64,000 bases of DNA from Nelumbo lutea. Lineage: Eukaryota; Streptophyta; Magnoliopsida; Proteales; Nelumbonaceae. Positions 10,500 to 22,642 of this stretch are shown here, in pieces; positions within the stretch are counted from its first letter, which is position 1, and each line of letters starts with the position of its first letter. The DNA lies in NCBI GenBank assembly GCA_022828595.1, contig JAKGHH010000007.1, positions 37,696,356-37,760,355 on the forward strand, read 5' to 3'. A program made the position numbers and the translations under genes. The notes below the pieces were generated by a model. It worked only from the letters and a program-made list of their open reading frames with translations, was not told where the DNA came from and did not search any database.

Positions 10500-11683
10500 T
10501 CTTTGCCTTGTTTGCACTCAATGAAATCAACCAAATCATCAAATTTATTTTATGATTCATGATAGCCTGTATTGGTTCATGATCATCAGTTTCTACATTT
10601 TCAACCCAATCTCACCTTGGTCAAGTCCAGCATTTAAGAGATCTAAGAGCTGAACATTTAAATCCTCATTTAAGTCACGCAAGTTAAGAAGAGTAAAATT
10701 TCATTTAGCATCCAGAGGTTGTGAGAAAATGTTGTAACTACTTCACTAGCTCCTCAATCCTCACTTGGTTTCCTCTCCAACAACCCAAAGAGACCAAGAC
10801 ATCTTGTAGTAGCTCTTTGTACATCTGGGTGAACATGCTTTTCCTACATTCAATAAAAACACTGAGAATTCCATTTCTAGAAGAACTTAAGCTTGAAACA
10901 TGATTTAAAAAAAAAAAAGAAACAGAACTAGTGATCTAGAGAAACATAACTAGATTGAACAACAAGAACATTGATTCACAAAGGAAATTTGCTCAAGTTC
11001 ATACTCCAGGAAGCAGTACTGAGTGCAGTAATTCTGTAGGTTCAATAACCTTTCCTTATACCCAGTGAAAGGATTTATAGTTTCCAAGAGAAGACTAGTC
11101 ACAGCAAGGCAGTGTATCCATTACATAAAGTTTTCAGTTCTCTGCTTGCAAGGCCGAGCAAGCTCCTCAACAACCCCAAAAACCACTTCTTCAAACTGCT
11201 CAACAGAAGCATGTACTTTCCTCGCCAACTCTAAAACTACACACGCCCACTCCCTGTCTCCACCTAGATTAATGTCATCTCCTATGATAAGTTGATAACC
11301 TTGTTCCCATCATCATCAACTTCATGTTCAATAGGTCCATGCAATAATTCCTGCACAAATGAACTAGCAACTTTCCTATTTGTAGCATTAGAGAAATCGA
11401 GCATAACACCAAGCATTTAATGGCCATTGAGATGCAAAATGATAATTTGGTCCTGAAACAATTACTTGGGATCAACATATATGTTCAAATTCGCAAGTAC
11501 TTGGTATATATTGACTACTATGAATTTGTCCTACTTGCAACAAGATGAGCCTTCACCAATTCAACATAGTCAGAAACTGTTGAGGGCAGGATTCTCTCTA
11601 GAAGTTCAATTCTTATCTGAGGCTTTTGCTGCATATATTACAACCTCAATCCCCATTGTTGAAGCAGCATCAGAGCCTTTTGC
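10500..11683 (-). pseudogene. Condensin complex subunit 3 (CAP-G) gene fragment, captured or relict
   Basis: Five blocks on the minus strand match my recollection of plant condensin I CAP-G proteins, in the right order. They are (1) AKGSDAASTMGIE then ILPSTVSDYVELVKAHLVA after an acceptor at 11683 (about 11683-11530); (2) GVMLDFSNATNRKVASSFVQ, HEVDDDGNKVI (about 11400-11290); (3) IGDDINLGGDREWA, ARKVHASVEQFEEVVFGVVE, EELARPCKQRTENFM, HCLAVTSLLLE (11285-11080); (4) HVHPDVQRA, RCLGLFGLLERKPSED (about 10865-10765); (5) NLRDLNEDLNVQLLDLLNAG (about 10690-10620). Introns are retained, so it came from genomic DNA. In-frame stops and frameshifts between blocks make it non-coding. CAP-G is a HEAT-repeat subunit of condensin that works in mitotic chromosome compaction. 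It lies directly downstream of hAT transposase remains on the same strand. An upstream exon (about 11793-11766) is possible. Confidence 0.75.
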
Positions 11684-12029
11684 CTGTAAAACAAACTATC
11701 TAATGATTTTATAAAAAAAATATATCATAAGAAAAAATACAACTTGTGAAGCAAAAATGTCCAACCTAGATGCATGGCATATGCTCCAATGTCCTGAAAC
11801 AAATCATTTGTTTAGTCAAATTAGATAAACAAAAACATTTTTCAAATCAAATAAGCTAATTGTAGAAGCCAACACATATAGGAGAGGTAGAAACGACTTT
11901 AAAATCCAATTCTAAAACATAATAATGCACAACCAAAAACACACATTATAAACAAAAACATATAAATAAATAAAAACACATAGGAGAGATAACAACTGTT
12001 TCAAGAGCCAATTTTTAACTTACTTTTTG
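11684..12029. other. Spacer between transposase end and CAP-G fragment
   Basis: AT-rich, with short A-rich repeats (11880-11990). A possible small exon (11793-11766, minus, with AG and GT borders) could belong to the CAP-G fragment. Nothing else is recognised. Confidence 0.4.
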
Positions 12030-13910
12030 TAGTTGGAGATTTTAACCAGTCTTGCTCACAATCTAGTGCCTCCACAGTCTCTGGAAATAACAAAGTACGA
12101 TACTAATCAACTACTCTACCCCCAGTACTGGATGTTCCCTCTAATGCTACGGTGGATATTGGAATTGCCAAAATATCATGTGCCAATCTAGAGAGTTTTA
12201 GAAATTTGGGACGATCAACTCGTTACAACATCAAAATATCATAAATTTCACCTCTAGAAAATAGTTTTTCTTCAAGATACAAGTTCAACTCTGATTTTTG
12301 AGTCCTTAGATAATATTCTAAATGCTCTTCAGTTAACCACTGATCAAAACCGCTCAAAAAATCTTCAACACCATGAATCTTTACTGGCTGAGATGCAATA
12401 CTAAAGCTAACAGGCGACCTCTCCTTCGTATCGACACCCACATACTCTAAATACAAGTCATTCAACGCCTCTCTAACACTTGTACATGCCTTTCAGCAGT
12501 CTCTCCATAAATGAGATTATAATAATATGTTACAATCTCCATCTTAAACCTATGATCAAATACAATGGCAATCATAAGCACCAAAGAACATTCATTCCAA
12601 TATTTATTAAAATTTTGTTTTATTATATTTGCTATTCAACAAACATACTCATGTTCACTACAAACCCCACTAAAGCAACAAAATCTTGATTGTGCAAATA
12701 TCGAGAAAAAAAACATTTGAGGTTGGGGAAGTAGTAATTGAGAATTTTTTTGTGCAGATGTAAAAAACTTGTAAGAAATCCTGTACCGCTGCCCCCATTT
12801 CCCATTCCTCATCAGATGGTAAGATTTTTATAGTCACGATTGAGCTTAGCTAGTCGACAAAATGCTTCGTTCAACTCTAAAGCTATGACCAACATGTCAT
12901 ATGTGGAGTTCCATCGTGTTAGACATTTAACAATCACCCATCTCTTATGTTGTAGTTTTGCTTGACTTCTTGCATTGTCAAATTTTTGCTTCTTATGGGG
13001 TGTCAGCTTTACATATTTAGCACTTTCTCGAATCTTATGTAATAATGGTGATACTTCTCTCAACCCATCTTGCACAATAAGATTCAAGATGTGAGCAACA
13101 CATCTTACATGAAATAGGTCACAATGTAATGGAAGCAAACCCTTAACACAGAGCAATTCTTGAGCTCCCTAACCATAACATCATTATTAGAGACATTGTA
13201 AACTATTATAGAACATATTTTTTATAATTGTCCCAAGTCAACAACCTCTCCATAACACTTCATATAGGGTGTTTCCATCATGGGATACTCAATTGCCACA
13301 AATGCAATAATTTTCTTCTTCAGCTCCCATCCATCATTTATAAAGTGTGTCCGTTAAACAACAATACCCCAAATTTTGTTCTAAAGTCTATATATCGGTG
13401 GTTAAGATAATCCGACAATCCAAACCATCAAAGTGTTTATATAGCCTCTCCTTTTCATCCAAGTAAATCTTCATAACATCATCTTTATTGTATTTCTAGA
13501 AACAATATAAATGATGGTTGAAGATTATTAACAAATATATGAAAAAACTCTTCTACAACTATACTAGAAGGAAGCTCATGCTTCATTATCATCTTTGCTA
13601 AGTCCATTCGGCTCTTACCTCGGTCAAATTTGAAGTTTCTACAACTTCTTATTCACTAGTATCTTTTTGTTATAATGTAGGACATCTTGGTACATGCCTT
13701 AAAAAGTGGCTTGTTCCTTTAAAACTTCCTACTATATATTGTTTTTTGCAATGTTTACAAATATCTCTGCTCCCCATAATCCAATTTGATTTTCTTAAAA
13801 TGCCCCCATACTTTGGACCTAACCTTCTTTATAGTAGAGCTAAATGCTATAGATGATTCAACCGGGTTTTCAGGCACATTTACATTTTCAGCACTTGGTT
13901 CATCCATCAT
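12030..13910 (-). pseudogene. hAT transposase pseudogene (BED zinc finger / RICESLEEPER type), copy A
   Basis: Reading the minus strand from ATG at 13910 there is an N-terminal region (MDEPSAENVNVPENPVESS) with KVWGHFKKIKLD and a C..C..H-type BED finger around KHCKKQYIGG. Next come the RNase-H-like core with FDGLDCRIILTTDI, the block YVHDGNTLYE/MERLLTWDNY, and RCVAHILNLIVQDGL (about 13075), where CxxH is typical of hAT proteins. CLTRWNSTYDML follows (about 12915). The C-terminal dimerisation region reads PKFLKLSRLAHDILAIPIST then a decayed STGGRVVD (about 12215-12110), followed by ETVEALDCEQDWL (about 12070). Frameshifts and stops occur throughout. It would have catalysed cut-and-paste transposition. 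The same gene appears again at 24281-22643. Confidence 0.88.
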
Positions 13911-13988
13911 TAATGCATCAAGAAAGAAAATAAATCAATTTTCACACTAACACGAAACACAAGAAAGTCTAATGAGATTGTTTACAAA

Positions 13989-14175
13989 CAGGGCTGTCAA
14001 TGGATTGGATATTGGTCCAATTTGATCTACTCCAATATGAGTCCATTACAAATGGACCATGTCAATTAGGTCTGGACTAGTCCAATTCAACATTGTCTTA
14101 TTGGATTGTCTAGCCCATCCAAATTGGTTTTGATTCGGATAGGGTCCAACCAAACCCGGTCCATTGACACCTCCA
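13989..14175. mobile_element. 187-bp hAT MITE with 8-bp target-site duplication
   Basis: Ends CAGGGCTGTCAATGGA and TCCATTGACACCTCCA are inverted repeats of the same type as the ends of the surrounding hAT element. The flanks TTTACAAA (13981-13988) and TTTACAAG (14176-14183) form a 7/8 target-site duplication. The interior has GGTCCAAT subterminal words and no ORF. It is inserted just upstream of the transposase start. Confidence 0.85.
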
Positions 14176-14183
14176 TTTACAAG

Positions 14184-14968
14184 GATACGATTATAAATCC
14201 CTTCACTATTTACAACTTGTGCGTTGAATATGCCTCTTCTAGTGTAAACTTAAAAAGAAAATGCAATTGACTACCAAATTTAAGAATAAGAAAAATGGTT
14301 CAACTATGATACTGGAAAAAACCTGAAACCAAATCACCAATCAACCCAATATCATAAAACTGATATCCAATTAGATGATATTTATCAAAATTCACGGGCG
14401 GGTTTGATTGGTCAAAGCCCTTCCAATATCATGTCTTTCCGATAGCATAGATTTTCCCCAAGGAAAAAAAAAACACTTGAGCCATGATGGCTCAAATAAT
14501 TTTGAAACTGCACAAGAGATTGAATCAGATTTTTAATGATATCTAATATATGAAATAAAATCTGTTCATTTCTTTTTCAATGATATGAACTTGAATCTCT
14601 TAGGAGTCAAGAGCATGCTTTACATTTTGTGTTTGAAAAAAATATGTATGTTTTAGATGTGTTTTCTTTTTAAATATATCCATTAATAAAGTTTCAGTAA
14701 ATTATAGGTTTCTTTCTTTTGTAAAATCTGTTAATTTCAAATTTAATATCATTGGAGCTTAAGTACTCATTGGAAAGAAAAGGCTAAAACGTTTTTTCCC
14801 GCTAATATATAATGAGAGAATAGATGTTTTGTGGACCAAAAACTGTTGTTGGCTAGGTTATTTTCCTATCTTTAAGTAATTATGTTAAAACAATGATGAA
14901 AACAAGAAATCAAGTAAAGCTTAATCTGTTCTATGCTAGGATCTAATGACAGAGGATAAATGAAATAC
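14184..14968 (-). other. Probable intron of the hAT transposase transcript
   Basis: No coding signal. A good minus-strand splice donor (CATTCAG/GTATTTC) lies at about 14969, at the edge of the GC-richer 5' leader. The acceptor would be near the transposase ATG at 13910. Confidence 0.4.
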
Positions 14969-14999
14969 CTGAATGAACAAATCACAGAGGTCAGAGGAG

Positions 15000-15134
15000 A
15001 GGACGAGAGAAAATAAATAGTGATAAATTGCCGGAGAGAGGGAAATACCATCAGAGTTCATTCGAAGCTGACGAGAGAAAATAAATAGTGATAGATCGCC
15101 GGAGAGGGAAATACCATCAGAGTTCATTCGAAGC
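15000..15134 (-). repeat. Two tandem copies of a 66-bp unit in the hAT 5' leader
   Basis: The block beginning GACGAGAGAAAATAAATAGT and ending ATCAGAGTTCATTCGAAGCT occurs twice in direct succession with few differences. It lies in the leader exon between the right hAT end and the splice donor near 14969. The same doublet is in the second copy at about 25379-25510. Confidence 0.85.
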
Positions 15135-15400
15135 TTCAAACGAAATACCGCAGGCAAGACTTTGAGGGCTGAGTGATGAGGCACTGAACCCTAGCCTTCG
15201 AAAGTTTGAGGACTGAGTGAATTGGACCAACGGGTTTGTTCTAACTGATTGGCTTTCTCCACTATCGGTCCATTCTATGAATGGATGATTCATGTTCAGA
15301 CCGGTCCGAGTCCATATCAATTTTAGGACCGTCCAAATCCATCCATAACATTTCCAATTTGGATGGAGTCCAAACCGAAACCAGTCCATTGACACCCCTG

Positions 15401-16165
15401 CAAAGAAATATTCCCAATGCAAGGTTGCAAGGGACTGCGAATGGTGTGAGCATGGCCTTGTGAAGCTTATTCACCTTGAATAGCACGTGAAATAGGGTTG
15501 ATTTCATTTACAGATGTCTTCCAACCAAAATGATAATTTTTTTTATAAACTCACTTTAGATGGACTTGCGAACTGATTACGGAAAAAGCAATGATCAATA
15601 TTTCAAGAAGTGGCAAATGCTCCGTTCAAGATGGTGGGTTCTTCGTAGTCTGATTCTAGCGTATAAAACTACAATGAAATCGTTTCCAATTAGCCTAACA
15701 TCCAAACACCCTAATTAGAAAAAAAAAAAAAGGATTCAAATTCCTTGGTTCAATATTTAAACTATGGACAGTCTTCTAAATAGGACGTTCCTCCATATAT
15801 ACGCCACTAGGACAAGGTCGATGTTCTTATTTCCATAAGGGATCATAGATTAAACAGAGGCCAAATTACATGGGAAGTCGTCAATGCACGCAATTGTAGA
15901 GAACCAGGCGAAATGAAACGGGGAACGGGACGAAGAGCAAACAAAGCAAAACTGTTACCGAAGAGAGAAAAAATAGAAATGAAGAACATCCACAGTACCA
16001 AGGCTCAAGTGAGGAACATATCCGAAACCTGTAAGAACCCACCCAATTTCATCCATTCAATATATGTATAAGAAACCCAGTATGTAAGAAAATAGTAACC
16101 AAATCAAACATGAAATGCATAATTTCAACAGTGCAACAGAAAACTGGGGACAAGCTTCATTTATA
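15401..16165. other. 3' flank of the PTI1-like kinase gene, copy A
   Basis: Between the hAT right end and the kinase stop codon. It contains an A-tract at 15720-15732 and probably the 3' UTR (16000-16165). There is no separate gene. Nearly identical to 25779-26542. Confidence 0.5.
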
Positions 16166-19100
16166 TTAAATCTCAGGAGCTGGTGCAGGCTGCTTCTGCG
16201 TGAGAAGTGGCTGGAGAGCCTTGACAACTATACTCATGTTTGGTCGGAACTCTGACTCATACTGCACACACAATGCGGCCACAGCAGCAAGCTGCATCAT
16301 CAAGAACCACCACCAGGCTTGTTAGCACTTTAGAATTGTGTTTACTTGTATGAGATTACTAAGAGTTTGAGTGCATAATACATCTTAACGTATAATCATA
16401 TATAATTCGATGCTTTAGCCAGCTTCAATCCACAGTTTACACGTGATCTTTACCTCTGCTCCAGGCCCAGCAAAGGGTTACCATTGCCAGCTGGATGAAA
16501 TTAAGCGTCAAACAAATGGGTTTCCTTCTGGATCTTAACATAGGGATTCTATATTGTTAAAACGACTGAATCTACATTAGTGCTCATATTTGAAGGACAT
16601 CAATTTGTGAAATCTCTCTGCCCACCAAAGGTTAACAGGTGTTCCGAAACATAAAATCTATTGGTCAAATCTCACAGTAAAGTGAAACAAATAAGTTTAA
16701 TTCTTAAAACTCAACAGTGTACCAAGTTTTATTTTTGTTTCCCCATGGTCAACCAAATATACAACCATAAGTTGTGTAAACCTCAACTGATCAATTAAAT
16801 ACACAGTTCAAGTGCCAGTTTGCAACACTATCCAATGTAAGGTTGGAGGTGAAGAGATGAATTTTCATTGTTACCCAAGTGTCGGCCATCCAAGTCAGTT
16901 GAGGACCGGACCAACTGCATGAACTAACTAGTTGGTCATGATGTGGTTGCCTAGGAATGACAGCGTCAACTAGGCCAACTAGTCAAATTAAAATTAGTCA
17001 ACCTAGTCAACTACTAAAACAACAAACAACATGTGGTTCCCTATTCTAGGCTCCTAGCTTTATCCAGCTTAACATGTTTATGCTTGCACAAACAACAAAG
17101 ACCATAAATGTTCAATATCATTAGTTTTCTTCATAGTTGTGATCTGTAATTATTTTATAAAGATTGTATCAATATCTTGAACTTTGAAACAGCCTCTCTG
17201 AATGTGCAGGGGTATGGCTGTGTATCTGTCCCTCCCCAGACCCCGCATTGGCAGGAGCCTTGTGCACTGGCTGCCCCTACCAATATCTTAAATTTATAAT
17301 ATATTTTTCTTTCATTGACTAGTCAGTGAAAGCACCAACTAGTCAAGCTATCAAACTAAGATAATGCCAAATAATCCAGTAGTACCTAACCTACTGCAGA
17401 ATAATTGAGTAGTTTGATAAGTTGTTTTAAAAGTCAATGGTGTACCCAATCTACAAAATCATTGCCAACTATATGAGAGAGAGAGAGAGATGACCTTAGC
17501 AACTCCTTTTGTGAGGATATTCACCCTTTAACCTTGGATCCACACATTGTTTAACCTTGTCCTCACTTAGCCTTGGGGTTGCCTGACCCAAAAAAGATAG
17601 TGCTGTCATGGATACCTCAACTTTAAATCACTCCACTTGCACATATTTATTCACGCATGATAATAATAATTTTTTTGACAAATTAGAGGGCTCACCCAAG
17701 TGACAAGAGATTGCTGCCCACGAGGCATTGTAATGATCAACAGGTTTTCTACCTGTGAGAAGTTCTAGAAGGACAACACCAAAACTATATACATCACTCT
17801 TCTGTGTCAACTGACCAGTCATTGCATATCTGCAATAAGAATTAAGGTTTTGCACGTCAATGTCATCAACATAACAGAGATTTTTTTTTCAAAGAAAAGT
17901 AAGTAAATTATATTAAAAATGCAGATTAGAAGTCTCTGATCATAAATTATTTCTAGAGTACAAATAATCATTCAACAGAATAGAAAGTATCATTAGAACA
18001 GCTACCTGCAGGACAGATGCAAGATGAAGTTTCCATAGGCATTAAAAAATATGGCACTTATGATGCATTAAATACTTTAAAATATGTAAATTTGTAATGT
18101 CAACAAAATACCAAATATGACACTTGATAAATGATAATGCATTAACACTTATAGATGACTAGCATTAACACTTAAAATATGTAAAATGGTATGCTTAACT
18201 AATATACTCTAAAAAAACAAAAACCACAGATGCTAGATATTTAATTAAAATTTGGCAAGATATAAGTATTGAGAAAAGACGTTTAGATTTAAAGGTAGAT
18301 ATAGTAGCCTAATGTAAGTATATTGCATAGGATGTCCATATCCATATCTATGTCTGGGATTTTAGAAACTTGAGAATCACATCCCTGTATCCATGCTGTA
18401 TGCCTGTATCTGTCTCCATATCTAGGTATCTAAGGTGATTAGAAAGTCCTCAAGTAATATTACAGAGCATTAGATGTTGAGTGGGTCTTATTGTTGGAGA
18501 TATGATAACCAAATTCTTTATAGGCCTAAAGCATCACTACTGAGGGTAAGAGTGGTAAAATCTCAACTTAGTGAGGCATGTGGATGTATGCATGAAACAC
18601 ATTGATCAATGATGTAATCAAACTACAGACTATAGCTGCTTTTTCATTTCATGAGTCATGATCTGTAGTCCTTAAGACCTAAGAAACTTACAAAAAACTT
18701 ATGGTTATCTTCAATTACTTTGATGTACCAAGGGTTAGGTGATAATTAAGGGTGCAAGACAAGTTGGGTTAGGTCAGTTTGAGGTCCAACCCTAATCCAA
18801 CTAGAGTTGTGGAACCCCCAATCCTAATCAAACTTCAAGTTGGGTACGGGTTGGCTTGACCTCTCTACTTCCTTTGGCCAAATGTTCTTGTTTTCTAGAC
18901 TCAAGGGTTAACATGGTCAGTAAAATGCTGGCCATAAATATGGGATACTGAGGTTGATGGCACCGGTAAATATCCAGTGGCTGCGCCAAATTGATAGTCT
19001 TACCCAATATTCAGAAAACTGGACCAGGCATAGAACTGGAGAAGGGAGAGTTCACGGAACCAGAGGTCAAACCATGATGACATGGCATATATATATGTAT

Positions 19101-20791
19101 ATATATATATATATAACTACGGGTCATATAAATACTATATATAATATATTTTATAACTTCAAATATATTTAAATATGGTAGATAGATGGCAAGTTCCTTA
19201 ATTTTTTAAAGCAAACGACTAGGGTTTTCAAGTCTCTTAATTTACATTTTTCCTTTAAAATGTGGTGGTAATAATAAAGTAATATGTTACAATAAGAGCA
19301 GAGTCATTAATTTAATGCAAGTAAAGAGGTGGGACTAATGGTAATTAAGCAATTTAATTAGAAATTAGCAAAGTCATATGTTCAAATGCTTACTAAACAC
19401 ATTTTAGAATTTCAATTTGTTTAGTGACGCCGGGTGGTTTCACAAAACCGGGACTGGTTCACGGGGACGGTTTTTCGATCTGGGTTAAACTGGGCCCAGT
19501 CCAGACCGCCGGTTTTTTTATCATAGTAGCGAGTTATTGGGGTATGACCGAAACCGACCAAGGTACAGGGTTCACACAATTCAAACCAGTCCAACCAGCT
19601 CAGTCTTGGTTCCGGTGTTTTCTAAACACTGGTCTTTACCTAACCCAAAAGCAAATAGTAAATGACAACCAACCCAACACAACCATGACTCTAAATGAAT
19701 TAGGCAATGAAAAATAGCCTACTTATTCACCTAATTACAGTCAAACACAAAAATGAATTTAATACAAGTCTAAGCAAGTGCATTACTCTCTGGTGCGATT
19801 GATAACCAAAGGTTCCCCAAAACTTCGAGTAGAATGGAGACGAGGCAGCCACTGTCAGGAGCCTGAATTTGAAAAGGTTAAAGTCAGCCGATTTTGGGCC
19901 TTGAAGTCTTCAAATAAGAAGGCAACGTTGCTGATCTGATATCCCGATGTATAATAGACAGGTTGAACTTTCTCATGTAAAATACTCTAGTCCCCTTGCT
20001 GCATCAACAGCAATTCTCACTTCCGCTGCATCCAATCAAGAAACTGGAGCCGCTGGTTGTCCGCACACTGGACGTCCTTTTTCCTACCGTGCAAATTGGC
20101 AAATAAATAAATAAGTAAATAAATAAATAAAAATATAAAATAACCAGAAGTGTCAAAAAAAAAAGAAGATTTGAGGATCTTTAAATTTTTAATTCAATCA
20201 AAGTAGAGATAAACTAGTCCTCAGAATTATACCATGCCAACAAAAAATGTGCATGTAAAAGAGCCCATGGTTGCAAAACTCATATGCTAAAACACGTTCA
20301 TTTCCCTTCCACACAATCAACCAAAGAACTCAACAAGATTTTTCCATGCTTGCAGTCTTGACACCATAAGGAAAAACCTATATTTGGGATGAATAAATTA
20401 GTCAGATAATGCAACTAGAGAAAGACCACAAAGATGGAAACAAATAAATATAAAACAGAACCTGTGCATCAAGAGAGGAGAGATTATACCTTGTTATTCG
20501 TTTAGTATAAATCCCACACACCTGAGTCAGAAACTCAAATCATTGGGTTCAGGCTCAGAAGAAATATTCATAGTTTTCTTATAAATAGCCACGGGCTTGT
20601 CCACTGTTTAAGGTTGCATAATAAACTCTTCCATAAACGAACCGTTCACCAATCAAAAGATTTTGACTCCAAACTTTTCAGTCTTTCCTTTTAGTTCATC
20701 CAAAGACAAAGCAGGCACTTCAATGGGTGGTGGTGTTTTTCTGCACTTCAGTCTTGGCTGGAGCAGATCCTTTTGAGCTTTTTATGGTTCA
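16166..20791 (-). pseudogene. PTI1-like protein kinase, incomplete copy A (exons 2-7 only, frameshifted)
   Basis: The exons correspond one-to-one to the intact copy B gene: 20791-20522, 20377-20233, about 20088-19786, 17829-17696, 17582-17495 and 16291-16166. The first coding exon is missing because the contig ends at the N gap. Exon 17829-17696 is 134 nt against 133 in copy B, and 17582-17495 is 88 against 87. The three upstream exons contain many single-base insertions, often doubling a neighbouring base. These breaks look like consensus errors near a contig end rather than natural decay, since the last exon is identical in length and sequence type to copy B. It is probably not a separate gene. 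Confidence 0.85.
19005..19631. mobile_element. hAT-type non-autonomous element in a PTI1 intron, copy A
   Basis: Same element as 29379-29953. It starts CAATATTCAGAAAACTGGACC and ends in the inverted counterpart CCGGTGTTTTCTAAACACTG. Flanks GTCTTACC (18997-19004) and GTCTTTACC (19632-19640) form the target-site duplication, apart from one inserted T. It contains a short (TA)n run. Confidence 0.75.
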
Positions 20792-22021
20792 CTGAAATGC
20801 CAACAAAAGTATTTAATTCATATAATAATTTAGAATACAAATAATGAGAAACATGATCCTTACGGAATCCTAATGCAAAACATACTGTTTATGAATTAAA
20901 TATCCCATTTTATGCTACCAAGGAAAATTTTGTGAAGTGCAGGTAAAAAAACTCTCAATTTAGAGATGAAAAAAGTCCATTTAACTTTGAATGTAAATTA
21001 GAGGAAAGAATTTTTTTAATCTGGTTCAAGGTCTGCTCAAGTTGCCTAAATCATTGACATAAAAAAATTAAGTAATTCTTGGCATAAAAAAATTATAATA
21101 TTCCCTGCTGGAGTTCCTCCAAAATTTTTTCCAAATAAAATCCCAAGAAAAAAACAAGAGGAGCTTAAAAATAAGCATTAGCAAATCATTCCAAGTTCAA
21201 ACTCAGAAACAAGAGAAAAGGTGGTAATTGATTTAGTACAAGATGAAAGTCAATATGTTACCCTGAGAAAATTGTACAAAACCAGTAACAAAGAAACGGA
21301 ACTTAGTTGATGGTGAAACACAAAACGAACATGAATTAAAATTTCTAATTAACCTCTATTTAACATGACATCGAAATTGGTACTAAACCAAGAATTGGTT
21401 ATCTATAAAACAACGAAATGGCTGACCAACTCGCCCTGGACAAGGTTTGAAAAACAACACTTAAAGCTTAAAATAGATTAGATATTATGGCAAACATCCA
21501 AAAAAGGAAGAAATAAGAACTAAAGCACCCTCATATAAAGATGTGCTGTATATTGACCTCGCAATGCATAGTATGACAAGATACTTGAGGAAGTAAAACA
21601 AAAAATACAAAAATAAAAAATAAATCTCAAGAATCTATATGTGATCACAGATGGTTGCCCCAAGAAAAACATTGCGGTTAAAGCCCCTTTTTAGAAATGC
21701 AAAATTAAACAAAGTAAATAGCAAAGGAGAAAGAATAAACAATATCCAATGAGGCAAATAATAAATTACAACATTAGCAATGGCACACTAGAACTTTTAA
21801 GACATGGAAAACTTCTCCCAATGTGAAGAGGAAAAACCCCAGAGGACTAACCCAAAAAACTTTGCACTATCAACAAGAATAATAGATTACAACTTCTCTA
21901 GTTTCAACTAAGAAGTAATAGCAACCTCAAGAGACATAAAACCTCTCTTGGATACACAAAAACAGTCATCAAACAAAATGCATTTCAATCAACAAAAACA
22001 TTATAAAGACCTCACCAAACA
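20792..22021. other. Intron sequence upstream of PTI1 exon 2, copy A
   Basis: Matches 31002-32168 of the second copy but is interrupted by many single-base insertions. No gene. Confidence 0.6.
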
Positions 22022-22461
22022 AATAAGAGTGTCAATTGGACTTGGATTTGGTCCAAATCCAATCCAGTCCAATGTGAGTCCATTAATAAAATGGACCAGG
22101 TCCAGTCCAATCCAATGAATGTTTTTGACCATTTTGGACCGGTCCAATTCAATGTTTGGACTGTCCAAATCTGTTCAAATTCATTTCGATTTAGATTGGT
22201 TTCAACCCAAACCTGATCCATTGACTCATAATAATTCTTATCTTTAATATCAATGGACTCAGATATTGGCTTAAATCCAACCCAAATCCAATATAAATTT
22301 TGTTATGGACGGACCATGGAGTCCCATCCAATCTAATAAATATTTTGGACCAGATTGGTCCCAACCTCTAATATGTTCTTGGTTGGTCCGTCCAATCTGT
22401 CCAAATTGATTTTGGACCAGACGGGGTCCCAATCCAAAATCCGGTTCCATTGAACACCCTT
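22022..22461. mobile_element. hAT MITE, copy A
   Basis: Counterpart of 32169-32583. It has GTGTCAATTGGA and TCCATTGAACACCCTT ends, GGTCCAAT-type words inside, and flanks ACCAAACA (22014-22021) and AACAAACA (22462-22469). Confidence 0.75.
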
Positions 22462-22542
22462 AACAAACAAGGCTGCCAATAGCCCTCTCCAAAAGAGGAT
22501 ACCAACATGTGTCAAAAATGCCACGATCCTCCACTAAAAGAA

Positions 22543-22642
22543 NNNNNNNNNNNNNNNNNNNNNNNNNNNNNNNNNNNNNNNNNNNNNNNNNNNNNNNNNN
22601 NNNNNNNNNNNNNNNNNNNNNNNNNNNNNNNNNNNNNNNNNN
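22543..22642. other. Assembly gap of exactly 100 N
   Basis: A run of 100 N, the conventional size for a gap of unknown length. The sequence to its left stops at a point equivalent to about 32662, and the sequence to its right starts at a point equivalent to about 12291. Confidence 1.

Larger units (their letters stand above)
10032..15400 (-). mobile_element. Probable hAT transposon (about 5.4 kb) with transposase remains and captured gene fragment
   Basis: The left end TAGGGGTGCCAATTGGA and the right end, which reads TCCATTGACACCCCTG (reverse complement CAGGGGTGTCAATGGA), form imperfect terminal inverted repeats. Both are followed inward by clusters of GGTCCAAT-type subterminal words (10040-10160 and 15220-15390). 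Between them on the minus strand lie, in transcription order, a 5' leader (15200-14970), an intron with a nested MITE, transposase remains (13910-12030) and a condensin gene fragment (11683-10500). The flanking 8-mers (AATACCCC and CAAAGAAA) do not match, so a simple single insertion is not proven. The two ends may instead belong to different copies. Confidence 0.5.
12291..22542 (+). repeat. Duplicated block, copy A (contig end left of the gap)
   Basis: Runs parallel to 22643-32662 from the hAT C-terminal region to the MITE downstream of the Ns. Position pairs are 13910/24281, 16166/26543, 20791/31001 and 22542/32662. The offset shrinks from about 10370 to 10120 because copy A has gained about 250 scattered single bases after about 16.3 kb. 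Confidence 0.95.

Noticed and set aside
11275..11478. Small minus-strand open frame as a gene of its own
   Set aside because: It is an out-of-frame reading of the condensin CAP-G fragment.
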